A stretch of 22,594 nucleotides of DNA from CAYOXX01 sp964408025 (GTDB lineage: Bacteria > Acidobacteriota > DATKUA01), in assembly GCA_964408025.1 (NCBI GenBank), contig CAYOXX010000047.1, positions 1-22,594 on the forward strand, written 5' to 3'. The position numbers were made by a program, and so were the translations under genes. Under the pieces are notes generated by a model that saw only the letters and a program-made list of their open reading frames with translations, made no database searches and was not told the DNA's origin. Below, piece after piece: positions 8,304 through 15,074 of the stretch; within the stretch, counting starts at the first letter, position 1; the number at the start of each line of letters is the position of its first letter.

Positions 8304-9644
8304 ATGCACTCTACGAAGCCCACCCGCTATCGTGCCCTTAACCTGAGCAGATTCAAGAAGACCAAGTACTGGGAAAGGCTCGGCCCGGAACTCCGACACG
8401 AAGTCGGGGTGGCCTCGACGGTGCTGCCCTTCCGCACGAACGAATACGTGCTGGAGGAGCTCATAGATTGGAGCAGCATTCCGTACGACCCAATCTTCCA
8501 GCTCACCTTTCCTCAGCGCGAGATGCTCGACCCCGACGACTTCGAGGAGCTGGAGCGGCTGCTGGGCTCGGGGGCTTCCGACGAGCAGGTTTACGCCCTC
8601 GCCCGGGAGATTCGAGCGCTGATGAGGCCGCACCCGGGCGGCCAGGTGGACCACAACGTGCCCGAGCTGCGCGGCAGGCGTCTGGAGGGGATGCAGCACA
8701 AGTACGCCGAGACGCTGCTCTACTTTCCCGCCCAAGCCCGCACCTGCCATGCCTACTGCACCTTCTGCTTCCGCTGGCCGCTGCTGGTGGAGAAGGGCGA
8801 GCACGACTTCGAGCACCCCTCGCTCGGCGACATGCTCGAGTACCTCGAGGTCCACACCGAGGTCTCGGACGTGCTCTTCACCGGCGGCGACCCGATGGTG
8901 ATGAGCGCGGGCGCCCTGGCCCGGCACCTCGAGCCGCTGCTGCACCCGCGCTTCGGGCACGTGCGCAACATACGGATCGGCACCAAGACGGTCGCCTACT
9001 GGCCGCAGCGCTTCGTCTCCGACGGCGACTCCGACGAGCTGATGCGCCTCTTCGAGAAGGTCGCCGCCAGCGGCCGTCACCTGTCGGTGATGGGACATTA
9101 CTGCCACCCCGTCGAGCTCTCGACGGCGACCGCCCGCCAGGCCGCCGTCCGCGTCCGCTCAACGGGGGCTGCGATCCGCATACAGGCGCCCCTTGTCAGG
9201 CGGATCAACGACTCCGCCGAAGTCTGGGCCGAGCTTTGGCGCACCGGGGTGCGGCTGGGCGCCGTTCCCTACTACATGTTCGTCGAGCGCGACACCGGCC
9301 CCAAGAATTACTTCGAGGTGCCGCTGTGGCGAGCCCTGGAGATCTACAAGGGGGCTTACAAGCAGGTCTCGGGGCTCTGCAGGACGGTTCGCGGACCGTC
9401 GATGTCGACCTTCATGGGGAAAGTGAACGTGGTGGACATCGTGGAGATGGCCTACCGCAAGGTGTTCGCCCTGCAGTACATCCAGGCGCGCGATCCCGAC
9501 TTCGCCCGCCGGCTCTTCTTTGCCAGGTTCGACCCCGAGGCCACCTGGTTCACCCAGCTCGAGCCGGCCTTCGAGAGCGAACGCCCGTTCTTCATCACCC
9601 AGGATACTTACGAAGAGCACGAAGCGGCGCTGGTGGGCGCCTGA
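8304..9644 (+). CDS. KamA (lysine 2,3-aminomutase) family radical SAM protein
   Basis: The 446-residue product belongs to the KamA/COG1509 group. The radical SAM cluster motif is TCHAYCTFC, with Cys148, Cys152 and Cys155, preceded by the family segment KYAETLLYFPAQA. Family features continue with DVLFTGGDPMVMS, NIRIGTKTVAYWPQRF and, near the C-terminus, RGPSMSTFMGKV and the FFARFDPEATWFTQLEPAF segment. Lysine 2,3-aminomutase uses SAM plus pyridoxal phosphate bound to a Lys in a Gly-rich loop (GGGGK); that loop is not present in its classical form, though the Lys in FMGKV could be equivalent. Substrate is therefore open: lysine, another amino acid, or something else. The start at 8304 has a good ribosome binding site (AAGGGGG). 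Divergent from the B12 radical SAM gene across 284 bases. Confidence 0.85.
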   Translation: MHSTKPTRYRALNLSRFKKTKYWERLGPELRHEVGVASTVLPFRTNEYVLEELIDWSSIPYDPIFQLTFPQREMLDPDDFEELERLLGSGASDEQVYALAREIRALMRPHPGGQVDHNVPELRGRRLEGMQHKYAETLLYFPAQARTCHAYCTFCFRWPLLVEKGEHDFEHPSLGDMLEYLEVHTEVSDVLFTGGDPMVMSAGALARHLEPLLHPRFGHVRNIRIGTKTVAYWPQRFVSDGDSDELMRLFEKVAASGRHLSVMGHYCHPVELSTATARQAAVRVRSTGAAIRIQAPLVRRINDSAEVWAELWRTGVRLGAVPYYMFVERDTGPKNYFEVPLWRALEIYKGAYKQVSGLCRTVRGPSMSTFMGKVNVVDIVEMAYRKVFALQYIQARDPDFARRLFFARFDPEATWFTQLEPAFESERPFFITQDTYEEHEAALVGA

Positions 9645-9736
9645 CACCTAGCCCGCATACTGCACAAGGTTCAGGCCGATGGCACCGAATGTCTCAACTT
9701 TAGAAATTTTTGTTTCATCAAGTTCTGCGTCGCGGA

Positions 9737-9757
9737 CAAGGGGGCAGAGCCCCCTTG
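9737..9757. terminator. Perfect 9-bp hairpin between convergent genes (terminator or dispersed repeat)
   Basis: CAAGGGGGC (9737-9745) and GCCCCCTTG (9749-9757) form a perfect stem with the 3-base loop AGA. It lies between the 3' ends of the KamA-like gene and the SUMF1-domain gene, where a bidirectional terminator is expected. No T-run follows on either strand; sequences of this kind also occur as dispersed intergenic repeats. Confidence 0.5.
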
Positions 9758-9763
9758 CATCCT

Positions 9764-9783
9764 CCCTTGTTAAGGGACAAGGG
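9764..9783. repeat. Second small hairpin, 7-bp stem
   Basis: CCCTTGT (9764-9770) and ACAAGGG (9777-9783) pair perfectly around TAAGGG. It follows the 9737-9757 hairpin directly and may be part of the same terminator or repeat unit. Confidence 0.4.
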
Positions 9784-9798
9784 TTTAAGGGTTAAGGG
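9774..9798 (+). other. Predicted G-quadruplex motif
   Basis: Four GGG tracts at 9774-9776, 9781-9783, 9789-9791 and 9796-9798 are separated by loops of 4-5 bases (ACAA, TTTAA, TTAA), fitting the canonical G3+N1-7 pattern. It overlaps the last codons and stop of the minus-strand SUMF1-domain gene, so on that gene's mRNA it would appear as C-tracts. Confidence 0.45.
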
Positions 9799-10620
9799 AT
9801 TCCAAGTCCCGGATACAACGGAAACCGTCGTTGAAGTACCTGTTGCCTGGCGAGTTCCAGTTACGGTAGGAAACCCGCAGGTTCCTCGGGTTATTGTTCC
9901 AGGACCCGCCACGCAAAACACGGCCGTCGCCCGACGACGGGCCCTGGGGATCGCTTTCCGGAGAGCGGCTGTAGTAATCCTCATCATGCCAGTCATTACA
10001 CCACTCCCAGACGTTGCCTGCCATGTCATATAATCCCCAGGCATTTGGCAGCTTATCTCCAACGTTATGAGTTCGACAGTCACTGTTGTCTGAATACCAG
10101 GCATAACGTCCATCCATGTCGTTGCCCCAGTAGTATTTCGTCGAAGTTCCAGCGCGGCAGGCATACTCCCACTCCGCCTCAGTCGGCAGGCGCACCCCAG
10201 CCCAATTGCAATAGGCAACGGCGTCATGCCAGGTAACATTCACTATCGGATGGTCAAGATGGCGCCAGCCAGGATTAAAGTCCGGAGCTCGTCGTGGCAT
10301 CCGCTTCCTCGTCTCCTGGCAAAATTGCCTGTAAGCACGAACGGTCACCTCCGTGCGGCTCATCCTGAATCCACGGCTGATCGTCACTCGATGGCGCGGA
10401 CTCTCGTTATGACGTGCATCATCGTTGCCAGGTACAGCTCCCATCTGGAAACTGCCGGGCGGGATGTAGACGTATTCCAGGCCGGCCGGGTCATGCCAGA
10501 CCTGCTCCTCGGTAATCTCCTGCGCCTTTGTGGGTAGCAGGAACGTTCCTGCCAGTACTAAGAGAAGCGCAAGCGTTAAAACCCAACGATCCTGAAATTA
10601 CGGAGTTTCTGGGATCTCAT
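9785..10620 (-). CDS. Secreted SUMF1/FGE-domain protein, signal peptide separated by a one-base frameshift
   Basis: The body is a formylglycine-generating-enzyme-type (SUMF1) domain: YIPPGSFQMG, HPIVNVTWHDAVAYCNWAG, RLPTEAEWEYACRAG, AWGLYDMAGNVWEWCND, RVLRGGSW and GFRC. The active-site cysteines of true FGE, which follow the GGS motif, are absent (GGSWNNNPRNLRVS), so this is probably a non-catalytic or differently active relative. The ATG at 10620 has a good ribosome binding site (AGGTGGT) and starts MRSQKLRNFRIVGF, then hits TAA at 10576-10578. The -1 frame continues as LTLALLLVLAGTF to an Ala-Gln cleavage site and the SUMF1 domain. One extra T in the run at 10578-10581 would restore a perfect signal peptide. 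This is either a real inactivating deletion or a sequencing error. The longest ATG-started intact frame begins at 10444. Confidence 0.8.
10576..10581 (-). other. Frameshift site in the SUMF1-domain gene
   Basis: The minus strand reads GTT GGG TTT TAA here, ending the upstream frame after 14 codons. Adding one T to the T4 run gives GTT GGG TTT TTA ACG and joins the start codon to the hydrophobic core of the signal peptide. The bases do not fit a classical X XXY YYZ slippery heptamer in the zero frame. Confidence 0.7.
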
Positions 10621-10696
10621 TGCACCACCTCTTTTTTTACACAAGTATAAGTTACGGAATATCTAAAACGAAAGCCCGAGAATAAGGAGTAAGAAC

Positions 10697-10734
10697 TAGA
10701 TGTCGTAAAGCGGCGGGCCGCTTTACGACATCTA
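10697..10734. terminator. Perfect 18-bp inverted repeat, likely terminator
   Basis: TAGATGTCGTAAAGCGGC (10697-10714) and its exact complement (10717-10734) flank GG. This is the longest perfect hairpin I found in the window. It lies 53 bases past the stop of the minus-strand dehydrogenase and upstream of the SUMF1-domain gene, so it most likely ends dehydrogenase transcription. No clear T-run follows on the minus strand. Confidence 0.55.
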
Positions 10735-10786
10735 TCTCCCCCTTTTAGGCTACGGTTCCGATAATCGCTGAATCGCGCCGGCAGCT

Positions 10787-12136
10787 TCAGAGACGGTGTA
10801 TCTTGGCGTCCTCAATTCCCCTGAAGAAGTTGCGCGCGTCGAAGACCAGCGGCACGTTGCGTAGCACCAAGTCGCGGTCGATGGCCGCGTGGCCGGCGGC
10901 GAGGACGGCGCAGCAGCAGCGGCGCAACTCGGCGGCAGTGAGCGGCACGGAGCGCAGCTCCCAATCGCCCCCCTCGCCCCGATCGCTTCCCTCGCCCTTA
11001 TTGTCCTCCGGGTTTGGCAGTGGCAGGCTCAGCCGCGGTATGTGGGGGTCGTGGTAGGCGACCTCGGCGCCGCGGCGGCGCAGGCGGAGCAGAATCTCCA
11101 GCGCCGGGCTCTGGCGTGCGTCGTCGACGTCGGCCTTGTAAGCGACACCCAGGACCATGATGCGCGCTCCGCGGATATCCCCGGCGGCAGGATTTAGCGC
11201 CTCGGCGATCCTGCCGACGACGTAGTCGGGCATGGCCGAGTTGATCTCGTGGGCCAGCTCGACGCAGCGCGTGCGGTAGTGGAGTGTCCGCATGCGGCCG
11301 CGCAGGTAGAGCGGGTCCACCGGTATGCAGTGGCCGCCGACACCCGGGCCGGGGTAGAACGGCATGTAACCGAACGGCTTGGTGGCCGCCGCCTCGGCCA
11401 CCTCCCAGGGGTCGATGCCGAGCCGCCGGCAGACCAGGGCTGTCTCGTTGGCCAGGGCGATGTTGACGGCGCGGAAGCTGTTCTCGAGCAGCTTGACCAT
11501 CTCCGCCGCGGCGGCACTGCTGACCGTTACAACCTCTTCCGCCACCTGGCCGTAGAGTGCCGCGGCAACCCGCGTGCAGGCGGGCGTGACGCCGCCGACC
11601 ACCTTGGGGGTGTTGGCGACACCGAAGCGTCGGTTGCCGGGATCAGTCCGCTCGGGGGAAAAGGCGAGGTGGAAGTCGGAGCCCGCCCTCAGGCCGGCCG
11701 CCTCCAGCTCGGGCTTGACTACCTCCTCGGTGGTACCGGGGTAGGTGGTGCTCTCCAGCACTAGCAGCCTGCCCTGCAGATCGAGACCCCTGAGGTTCCG
11801 CACCGCGGCCTCAACGGCGCCGAGGTTCGGCTCACCGGCCGTCGTCAGCGGAGTCGGCACGCAGACCAGCACGGCGTCGGCGAACGCCAAGCCCTCGAAC
11901 TCGGCAACTGCCGTAAGCCTGCCGGCGCCCACCAGCGGCGCCAGCCGCTCGGAGGGGACATCGAGCAGGTACGACTCGCCGCGGCCGACGCCGGCAACCC
12001 GGCTCTCGTCCAGGTCGTAACCTACGGTGCGGAAGCCGGCCCCGGCGAAGGCGACCGCGAGCGGCAGACCAACGTAGCCGAGACCGACGACGCCGACTGT
12101 GGCCCGCCGGCTCTCAAAGCGCTCTACGAGATCCAT
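10787..12136 (-). CDS. Nucleotide-sugar dehydrogenase (UDP-GlcNAc/ManNAc or UDP-glucose 6-dehydrogenase family)
   Basis: These enzymes oxidise C6 of a UDP-sugar twice with NAD to give a uronic acid for capsule, O-antigen or exopolysaccharide. The 449-residue product has the N-terminal Rossmann motif VGVVGLGYVGLPLA, the central segment AEMVKLLENSFRAVNIALANE with catalytic Lys and Asn (about 215 and 219), and the active-site Cys270 in GPGVGGHCIPVDPLYL. The FSPER segment and the GHCIPVDP context are closer to the UDP-N-acetylhexosamine dehydrogenase (WbpA/WecC) branch than to simple UDP-glucose dehydrogenase, but the substrate is not certain. An acidic/Gly-rich stretch around residues 370-395 looks like an insertion in the C-terminal domain. 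ATG at 12136 is preceded by a G-rich site. It diverges from a sugar epimerase, which supports a shared pathway. Confidence 0.9.
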   Translation of the reverse strand: MDLVERFESRRATVGVVGLGYVGLPLAVAFAGAGFRTVGYDLDESRVAGVGRGESYLLDVPSERLAPLVGAGRLTAVAEFEGLAFADAVLVCVPTPLTTAGEPNLGAVEAAVRNLRGLDLQGRLLVLESTTYPGTTEEVVKPELEAAGLRAGSDFHLAFSPERTDPGNRRFGVANTPKVVGGVTPACTRVAAALYGQVAEEVVTVSSAAAAEMVKLLENSFRAVNIALANETALVCRRLGIDPWEVAEAAATKPFGYMPFYPGPGVGGHCIPVDPLYLRGRMRTLHYRTRCVELAHEINSAMPDYVVGRIAEALNPAAGDIRGARIMVLGVAYKADVDDARQSPALEILLRLRRRGAEVAYHDPHIPRLSLPLPNPEDNKGEGSDRGEGGDWELRSVPLTAAELRRCCCAVLAAGHAAIDRDLVLRNVPLVFDARNFFRGIEDAKIHRL

Positions 12137-12323
12137 GACGACTACCCCATCGGAAAGTGAGTCGGGTTGGGAAGTAAAGAGCTTCGCGGCGGAGCGATTC
12201 CTCCAAGAGAAGACGGGATGGAGGTTGGGGCTACGAACGGCCCTTGCGCCCTGGTCTTCCCTCTCCTACCATGGGCGCGCTACAGCGGGCCCGCCGTCGC
12301 GGCGGAGGGGGGTGAGGCGGGAT

Positions 12324-13289
12324 ATGTTGATACTGGTTACCGGCGGCGCCGGCTTCATCGGTTCGCACCTGGCGGGCAGGCTACTGCGCAGCGGGCACCG
12401 CGTGGTGGTCCTGGACAACTTCAACGACTACTACAACCCGGAGATCAAGCGCGGCAACGTCGCCGAGCTGCGAGTCGGGAGCGCCGGCGGCGAGCTCGAG
12501 GTGGTCGAGGGCGACCTGCTTGACGCCGGGCTGCTGCGGGAGCTGTTCGCCGGCGAGCGCTTCGAGCTGGTGCACCACATGGCGGCGATGGCCGGCGTGC
12601 GCGCCTCGATCGAGCGCCCGGAACTCTACATGAGGGTCAACGTCCAGGGCACGGTCAACCTGCTCGAGGCGGCGGTCACCGGCGGCCGACCGCCGGTAGT
12701 CTTCGCCTCCTCGTCGTCGGTCTACGGCGGCAACCGTAAGGTGCCCTTTCGGGAGGACGACCGGGTTGACCACCCCATCTCGCCCTACGCCGCCTCGAAG
12801 AAGTCCGCCGAGTTGATCTGCTACACTTACCACCATCTCCACCGCCTCGACATCTGCTGCCTGCGCTTCTTCACCGTCTACGGGCCGCGCCAGCGCCCGG
12901 AGATGGCCATCCACCGCTTCGCGCGGCGCCTGAGCGAGGGTAGGGCGGTGCCGATGTTCGGCGACGGCGACTCCTCGCGCGACTACACCTACATCGACGA
13001 CGTCGTTGACGGTGCGGTCGCCGCCGGAGAAAAAACCAGTGGTTACCGGATCTACAACATCGGCAACTCCGAGCCGGTGGCGCTGCGCGACCTGATCGCG
13101 AGATTAGGTCGAGCGATGGGCGTCGAGCCGGAGATCGAGAAGCTGCCGATGCAGGCCGGCGACGTGCAGCAGACCTGGGCCGACATCGGCAGGGCGCGGG
13201 AAGAGCTGGGCTACAGTCCGAAAGTGAGCCTCGACGATGGCCTGCGCCGCTTCGTCGACTGGTTCCACGCACGTGCGGCTGGAACCTAG
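12324..13289 (+). CDS. NAD-dependent sugar epimerase, UDP-glucuronate 4-epimerase-like
   Basis: Extended short-chain dehydrogenase of 321 residues that inverts C4 of a UDP-sugar. Visible features are the NAD motif GGAGFIG at residues 7-13, the segment LDNFNDYYNPEIKR characteristic of UDP-glucuronate 4-epimerases, the active-site SSSSVYGG (about 129-136) and YxxxK (Tyr155, Lys159 in SPYAASKKSAE), then LRFFTVYGPRQRPEMA and SRDYTYIDDVVDG. The ATG at 12324 is chosen because it begins the Rossmann strand directly; an in-frame ATG at 12099 would add 75 residues unlike the family and overlap the divergent dehydrogenase. Together the two genes could make a UDP-hexuronic acid and its C4 epimer for surface polysaccharide, but no glycosyltransferases are in view. 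Its stop shares the bases CTAG with the convergent antitoxin gene. Confidence 0.9.
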   Translation: MLILVTGGAGFIGSHLAGRLLRSGHRVVVLDNFNDYYNPEIKRGNVAELRVGSAGGELEVVEGDLLDAGLLRELFAGERFELVHHMAAMAGVRASIERPELYMRVNVQGTVNLLEAAVTGGRPPVVFASSSSVYGGNRKVPFREDDRVDHPISPYAASKKSAELICYTYHHLHRLDICCLRFFTVYGPRQRPEMAIHRFARRLSEGRAVPMFGDGDSSRDYTYIDDVVDGAVAAGEKTSGYRIYNIGNSEPVALRDLIARLGRAMGVEPEIEKLPMQAGDVQQTWADIGRAREELGYSPKVSLDDGLRRFVDWFHARAAGT

Positions 13290-14479
13290 AGGAACTGTTT
13301 CCTCACCGTCCTATTACCAACAAGGCTATAGAGTATTTTGTAATTATTCCGCTCCTTGCGAATCCTGCCGGCGATGATCGCTGGATGGATTCTCAAATCC
13401 TCAGCCATTTCGCGAACCGACAGCGTATCGGCTGACTTCCTCACCGAAGCTTCCCGCCAGATCTTAGGTGATATCAGTGCATCGGCAGCCCATCTGTCGG
13501 CCTGTTCCTCCTGTTTGCTGCCGTCCGCCGTGTCGAGGTCATCCAGGAAACAATCCCGCTCCATAGCATCGAAGTGCAGGGCGACGTGGGCCAGCTCGTG
13601 AAACAGGCAGAACCAGAAGTTGTCGAGCCGATCATGACGAAGCGTAAGGGCAACCACTGGCGCCCCATCGGGCAGGCGCATCGCGGCCCCGTCGAGATGG
13701 GTTCTGGGCAGGTGGCGCTCGACGATCATATGTACACCGTGCTTTTCGATATATTCCTTGGCAAGCTTAGGACCCTCGTCGAAGTAGCTCACCTTAGCGA
13801 GGTCGCGAGCGAATCCCTTGTTCACGCTGCCGGGTTTATAGGCCGGTAATGAATTCTCTCGGGCCAGTATCAATACCCTGGCTCCCCAGGCAAGAAGTGA
13901 GTACCTGTCCGCTTCGGAACCGCTGCGGACTCGCATGCGATACATAGCCGTACCGAGTTCTCCCGGCTCGAGGACCTCGAAGAATTCGCGGAGCAGCTCT
14001 TCCGCATGCTCCTTTGCCTCGGAAAGAGTTCCGCTAAATCTGGGAAACCAGTTGCGCTTGTACATCTCGTTTATGGAAAACCTGGACCAATCGATTCCCG
14101 AGTCTTCTTCAGGGATAGATTCGCCAAGTTTCTGCAACAACACCTCCGCAGGAATCCCAAGTCCTTTGTGGAGCGCACGGATCATCCTTAGACTCAGAGG
14201 ACGCTTCCCGTTCAGCACCTCGGAAACTTTGCTGCGGCTCCCGATGTAGGGGATAAGGTCCTTGCGCGTGAGCCCGGCCTGATCCATACGAAACTCGATT
14301 GCTTCTACAGGACTGGGCAGACCAACGGGGAAGTGCTGATCCTCGTAGATCTCGACAAGAGTTGCAAGAAGCTCGAGTTCTTCGCCATCAGGAGTGCCCG
14401 GCTCCGCCTCCATTAATTCACCGATGCGTTTAAGCGCCGACTCGTAATCGGCTTCTGTCTTTATTACCTTTGGAAACAT
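13286..14479 (-). CDS. HigA-type antitoxin with fused ImmA/IrrE zinc metallopeptidase domain
   Basis: Residues about 55-115 form a HigA/XRE helix-turn-helix (EFRMDQAGLTRKDLIPYIGS ... VSEVLNGKRPLSLRMIRAL). The C-terminal part is an ImmA/IrrE-type peptidase with the zinc motif FHELAHVALHF (HExxH near residue 294) and a downstream E-Q-x-A-D-x-WAADALI segment typical of that family. About 397 residues, versus about 100-130 for a plain HigA. The domain architecture of DNA binding plus peptidase is known from other XRE-ImmA regulators and suggests it binds its own promoter and may cleave a protein, perhaps itself or a partner. I chose the ATG at 14479, which overlaps the toxin stop as TGATG and has AGGAGG a few bases upstream; a GTG at 14482 is in frame. 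Translationally coupled to the toxin gene. Confidence 0.85.
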   Translation of the reverse strand: MFPKVIKTEADYESALKRIGELMEAEPGTPDGEELELLATLVEIYEDQHFPVGLPSPVEAIEFRMDQAGLTRKDLIPYIGSRSKVSEVLNGKRPLSLRMIRALHKGLGIPAEVLLQKLGESIPEEDSGIDWSRFSINEMYKRNWFPRFSGTLSEAKEHAEELLREFFEVLEPGELGTAMYRMRVRSGSEADRYSLLAWGARVLILARENSLPAYKPGSVNKGFARDLAKVSYFDEGPKLAKEYIEKHGVHMIVERHLPRTHLDGAAMRLPDGAPVVALTLRHDRLDNFWFCLFHELAHVALHFDAMERDCFLDDLDTADGSKQEEQADRWAADALISPKIWREASVRKSADTLSVREMAEDLRIHPAIIAGRIRKERNNYKILYSLVGNRTVRKQFL

Positions 14480-14772
14480 CACACCTCCTCCGCATCAATC
14501 GTATCGTACTGCTTGTGGGTTCCGATGAAGAGTATGTAAACCACTTGATACGCGTAATTTATCTGCACAACCAGACGGTATTTATTCCCCCCAATATTAA
14601 AAACCACCCTGCCGCCTTTCAGGATACTGGCTGATCCATACATCGCTTTGATATCGGAAGGTTTTTTCCAGTCAGCATTCCTGACTTCTCTGTACCACGC
14701 CTCCAACGGGCCTTCCGCGTCTGGCCTATTCTTCCAAAAATCCCGCAACTTTCGTTCCGAATAGACCTGCAT
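14479..14772 (-). CDS. higB: HigB-family toxin (mRNA interferase)
   Basis: The 97-residue product matches the HigB toxin family along its length: an N-terminal RKLRDFWKNRPDAEGPLEAW segment, then KAMYGSASILKGGRVVFNIG, then NKYRLVVQINYAYQVVYILF and GTHKQYDTIDAEEV. HigB proteins cleave mRNA, usually on the ribosome, and are neutralised by the HigA encoded next door. The order toxin-then-antitoxin is the usual hig order. A promoter is readable just upstream at 14779-14807, with its -10 only 6 bases from the ATG, implying a leaderless or nearly leaderless toxin message; in keeping with this, no ribosome binding site is seen. The toxin may thus be translated poorly relative to the antitoxin, which has a strong AGGAGG. 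Confidence 0.9.
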   Translation of the reverse strand: MQVYSERKLRDFWKNRPDAEGPLEAWYREVRNADWKKPSDIKAMYGSASILKGGRVVFNIGGNKYRLVVQINYAYQVVYILFIGTHKQYDTIDAEEV

Positions 14773-14778
14773 AGGTAC

Positions 14779-14807
14779 AATATACTACATTCCCGTCTTG
14801 AGATCAA
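14779..14807 (-). promoter_or_regulatory. Promoter of the higBA module
   Basis: On the minus strand TTGATC (14802-14807) and TATATT (14779-14784) have exactly 17 bases between them, matching the sigma70 consensus at 4 and 5 of 6 positions. The expected start site falls at or next to the toxin ATG, so the mRNA would be leaderless. Confidence 0.6.
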
Positions 14808-14814
14808 TAGTTAT

Positions 14815-14831
14815 GTTCCCTTATTGGGAAC
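14815..14831. promoter_or_regulatory. Candidate HigA operator (inverted repeat)
   Basis: GTTCCC (14815-14820), TTATT, GGGAAC (14826-14831) is a perfect 6+5+6 inverted repeat 7 bases upstream of the -35 box of the hig promoter. Antitoxins of this type bind short dyads at their own promoter; assignment to this HigA is inference. Confidence 0.45.
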
Positions 14832-15074
14832 TTTCGGTCTTCAGACTGTACTCCTCAAAACGGTTGGTCCCGCGGACAAAGATCTCTTCTTATTGTATTG
14901 ACAGCAGAATGGTGATGTGACGCGCCATACCGATTCACCGAAACGCATTTCCGCTAAAGTAACAGGTGGAAAGCAAGGGACTTTCGCTAAATGAGGACAA
15001 GTATTGCCCTTACTACGGGAGCTTGGGCGGCGGGCGAACTCAGCGCGCAGGGGAATTGCGCGTCTCTATTAGCA
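14832..15074. other. Intergenic stretch between higBA promoter and S9 peptidase 3' end
   Basis: No convincing gene is seen. The only structure is a weak hairpin at 15044-15062 (CGCGCA, 7-base loop, TGCGCG) just past the peptidase stop, which could terminate the minus-strand peptidase message but lacks a T-run. Confidence 0.4.

Noticed and set aside
8235..9703. Long minus- and plus-strand frames overlapping the KamA-like gene
   Set aside because: Shadows in other frames; the 8304-9644 frame carries the radical SAM cysteine motif and a good ribosome binding site.
9774..9798. Telomere-like TTAAGGG repeats or a CRISPR-type array
   Set aside because: The units are irregular and only about 25 bases in total; no spaced repeats of CRISPR size occur anywhere in the window.
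12099..12323. 75-residue N-terminal extension of the epimerase
   Set aside because: It overlaps the divergent dehydrogenase and would consume the only promoter space; the Rossmann fold begins exactly at the ATG at 12324.
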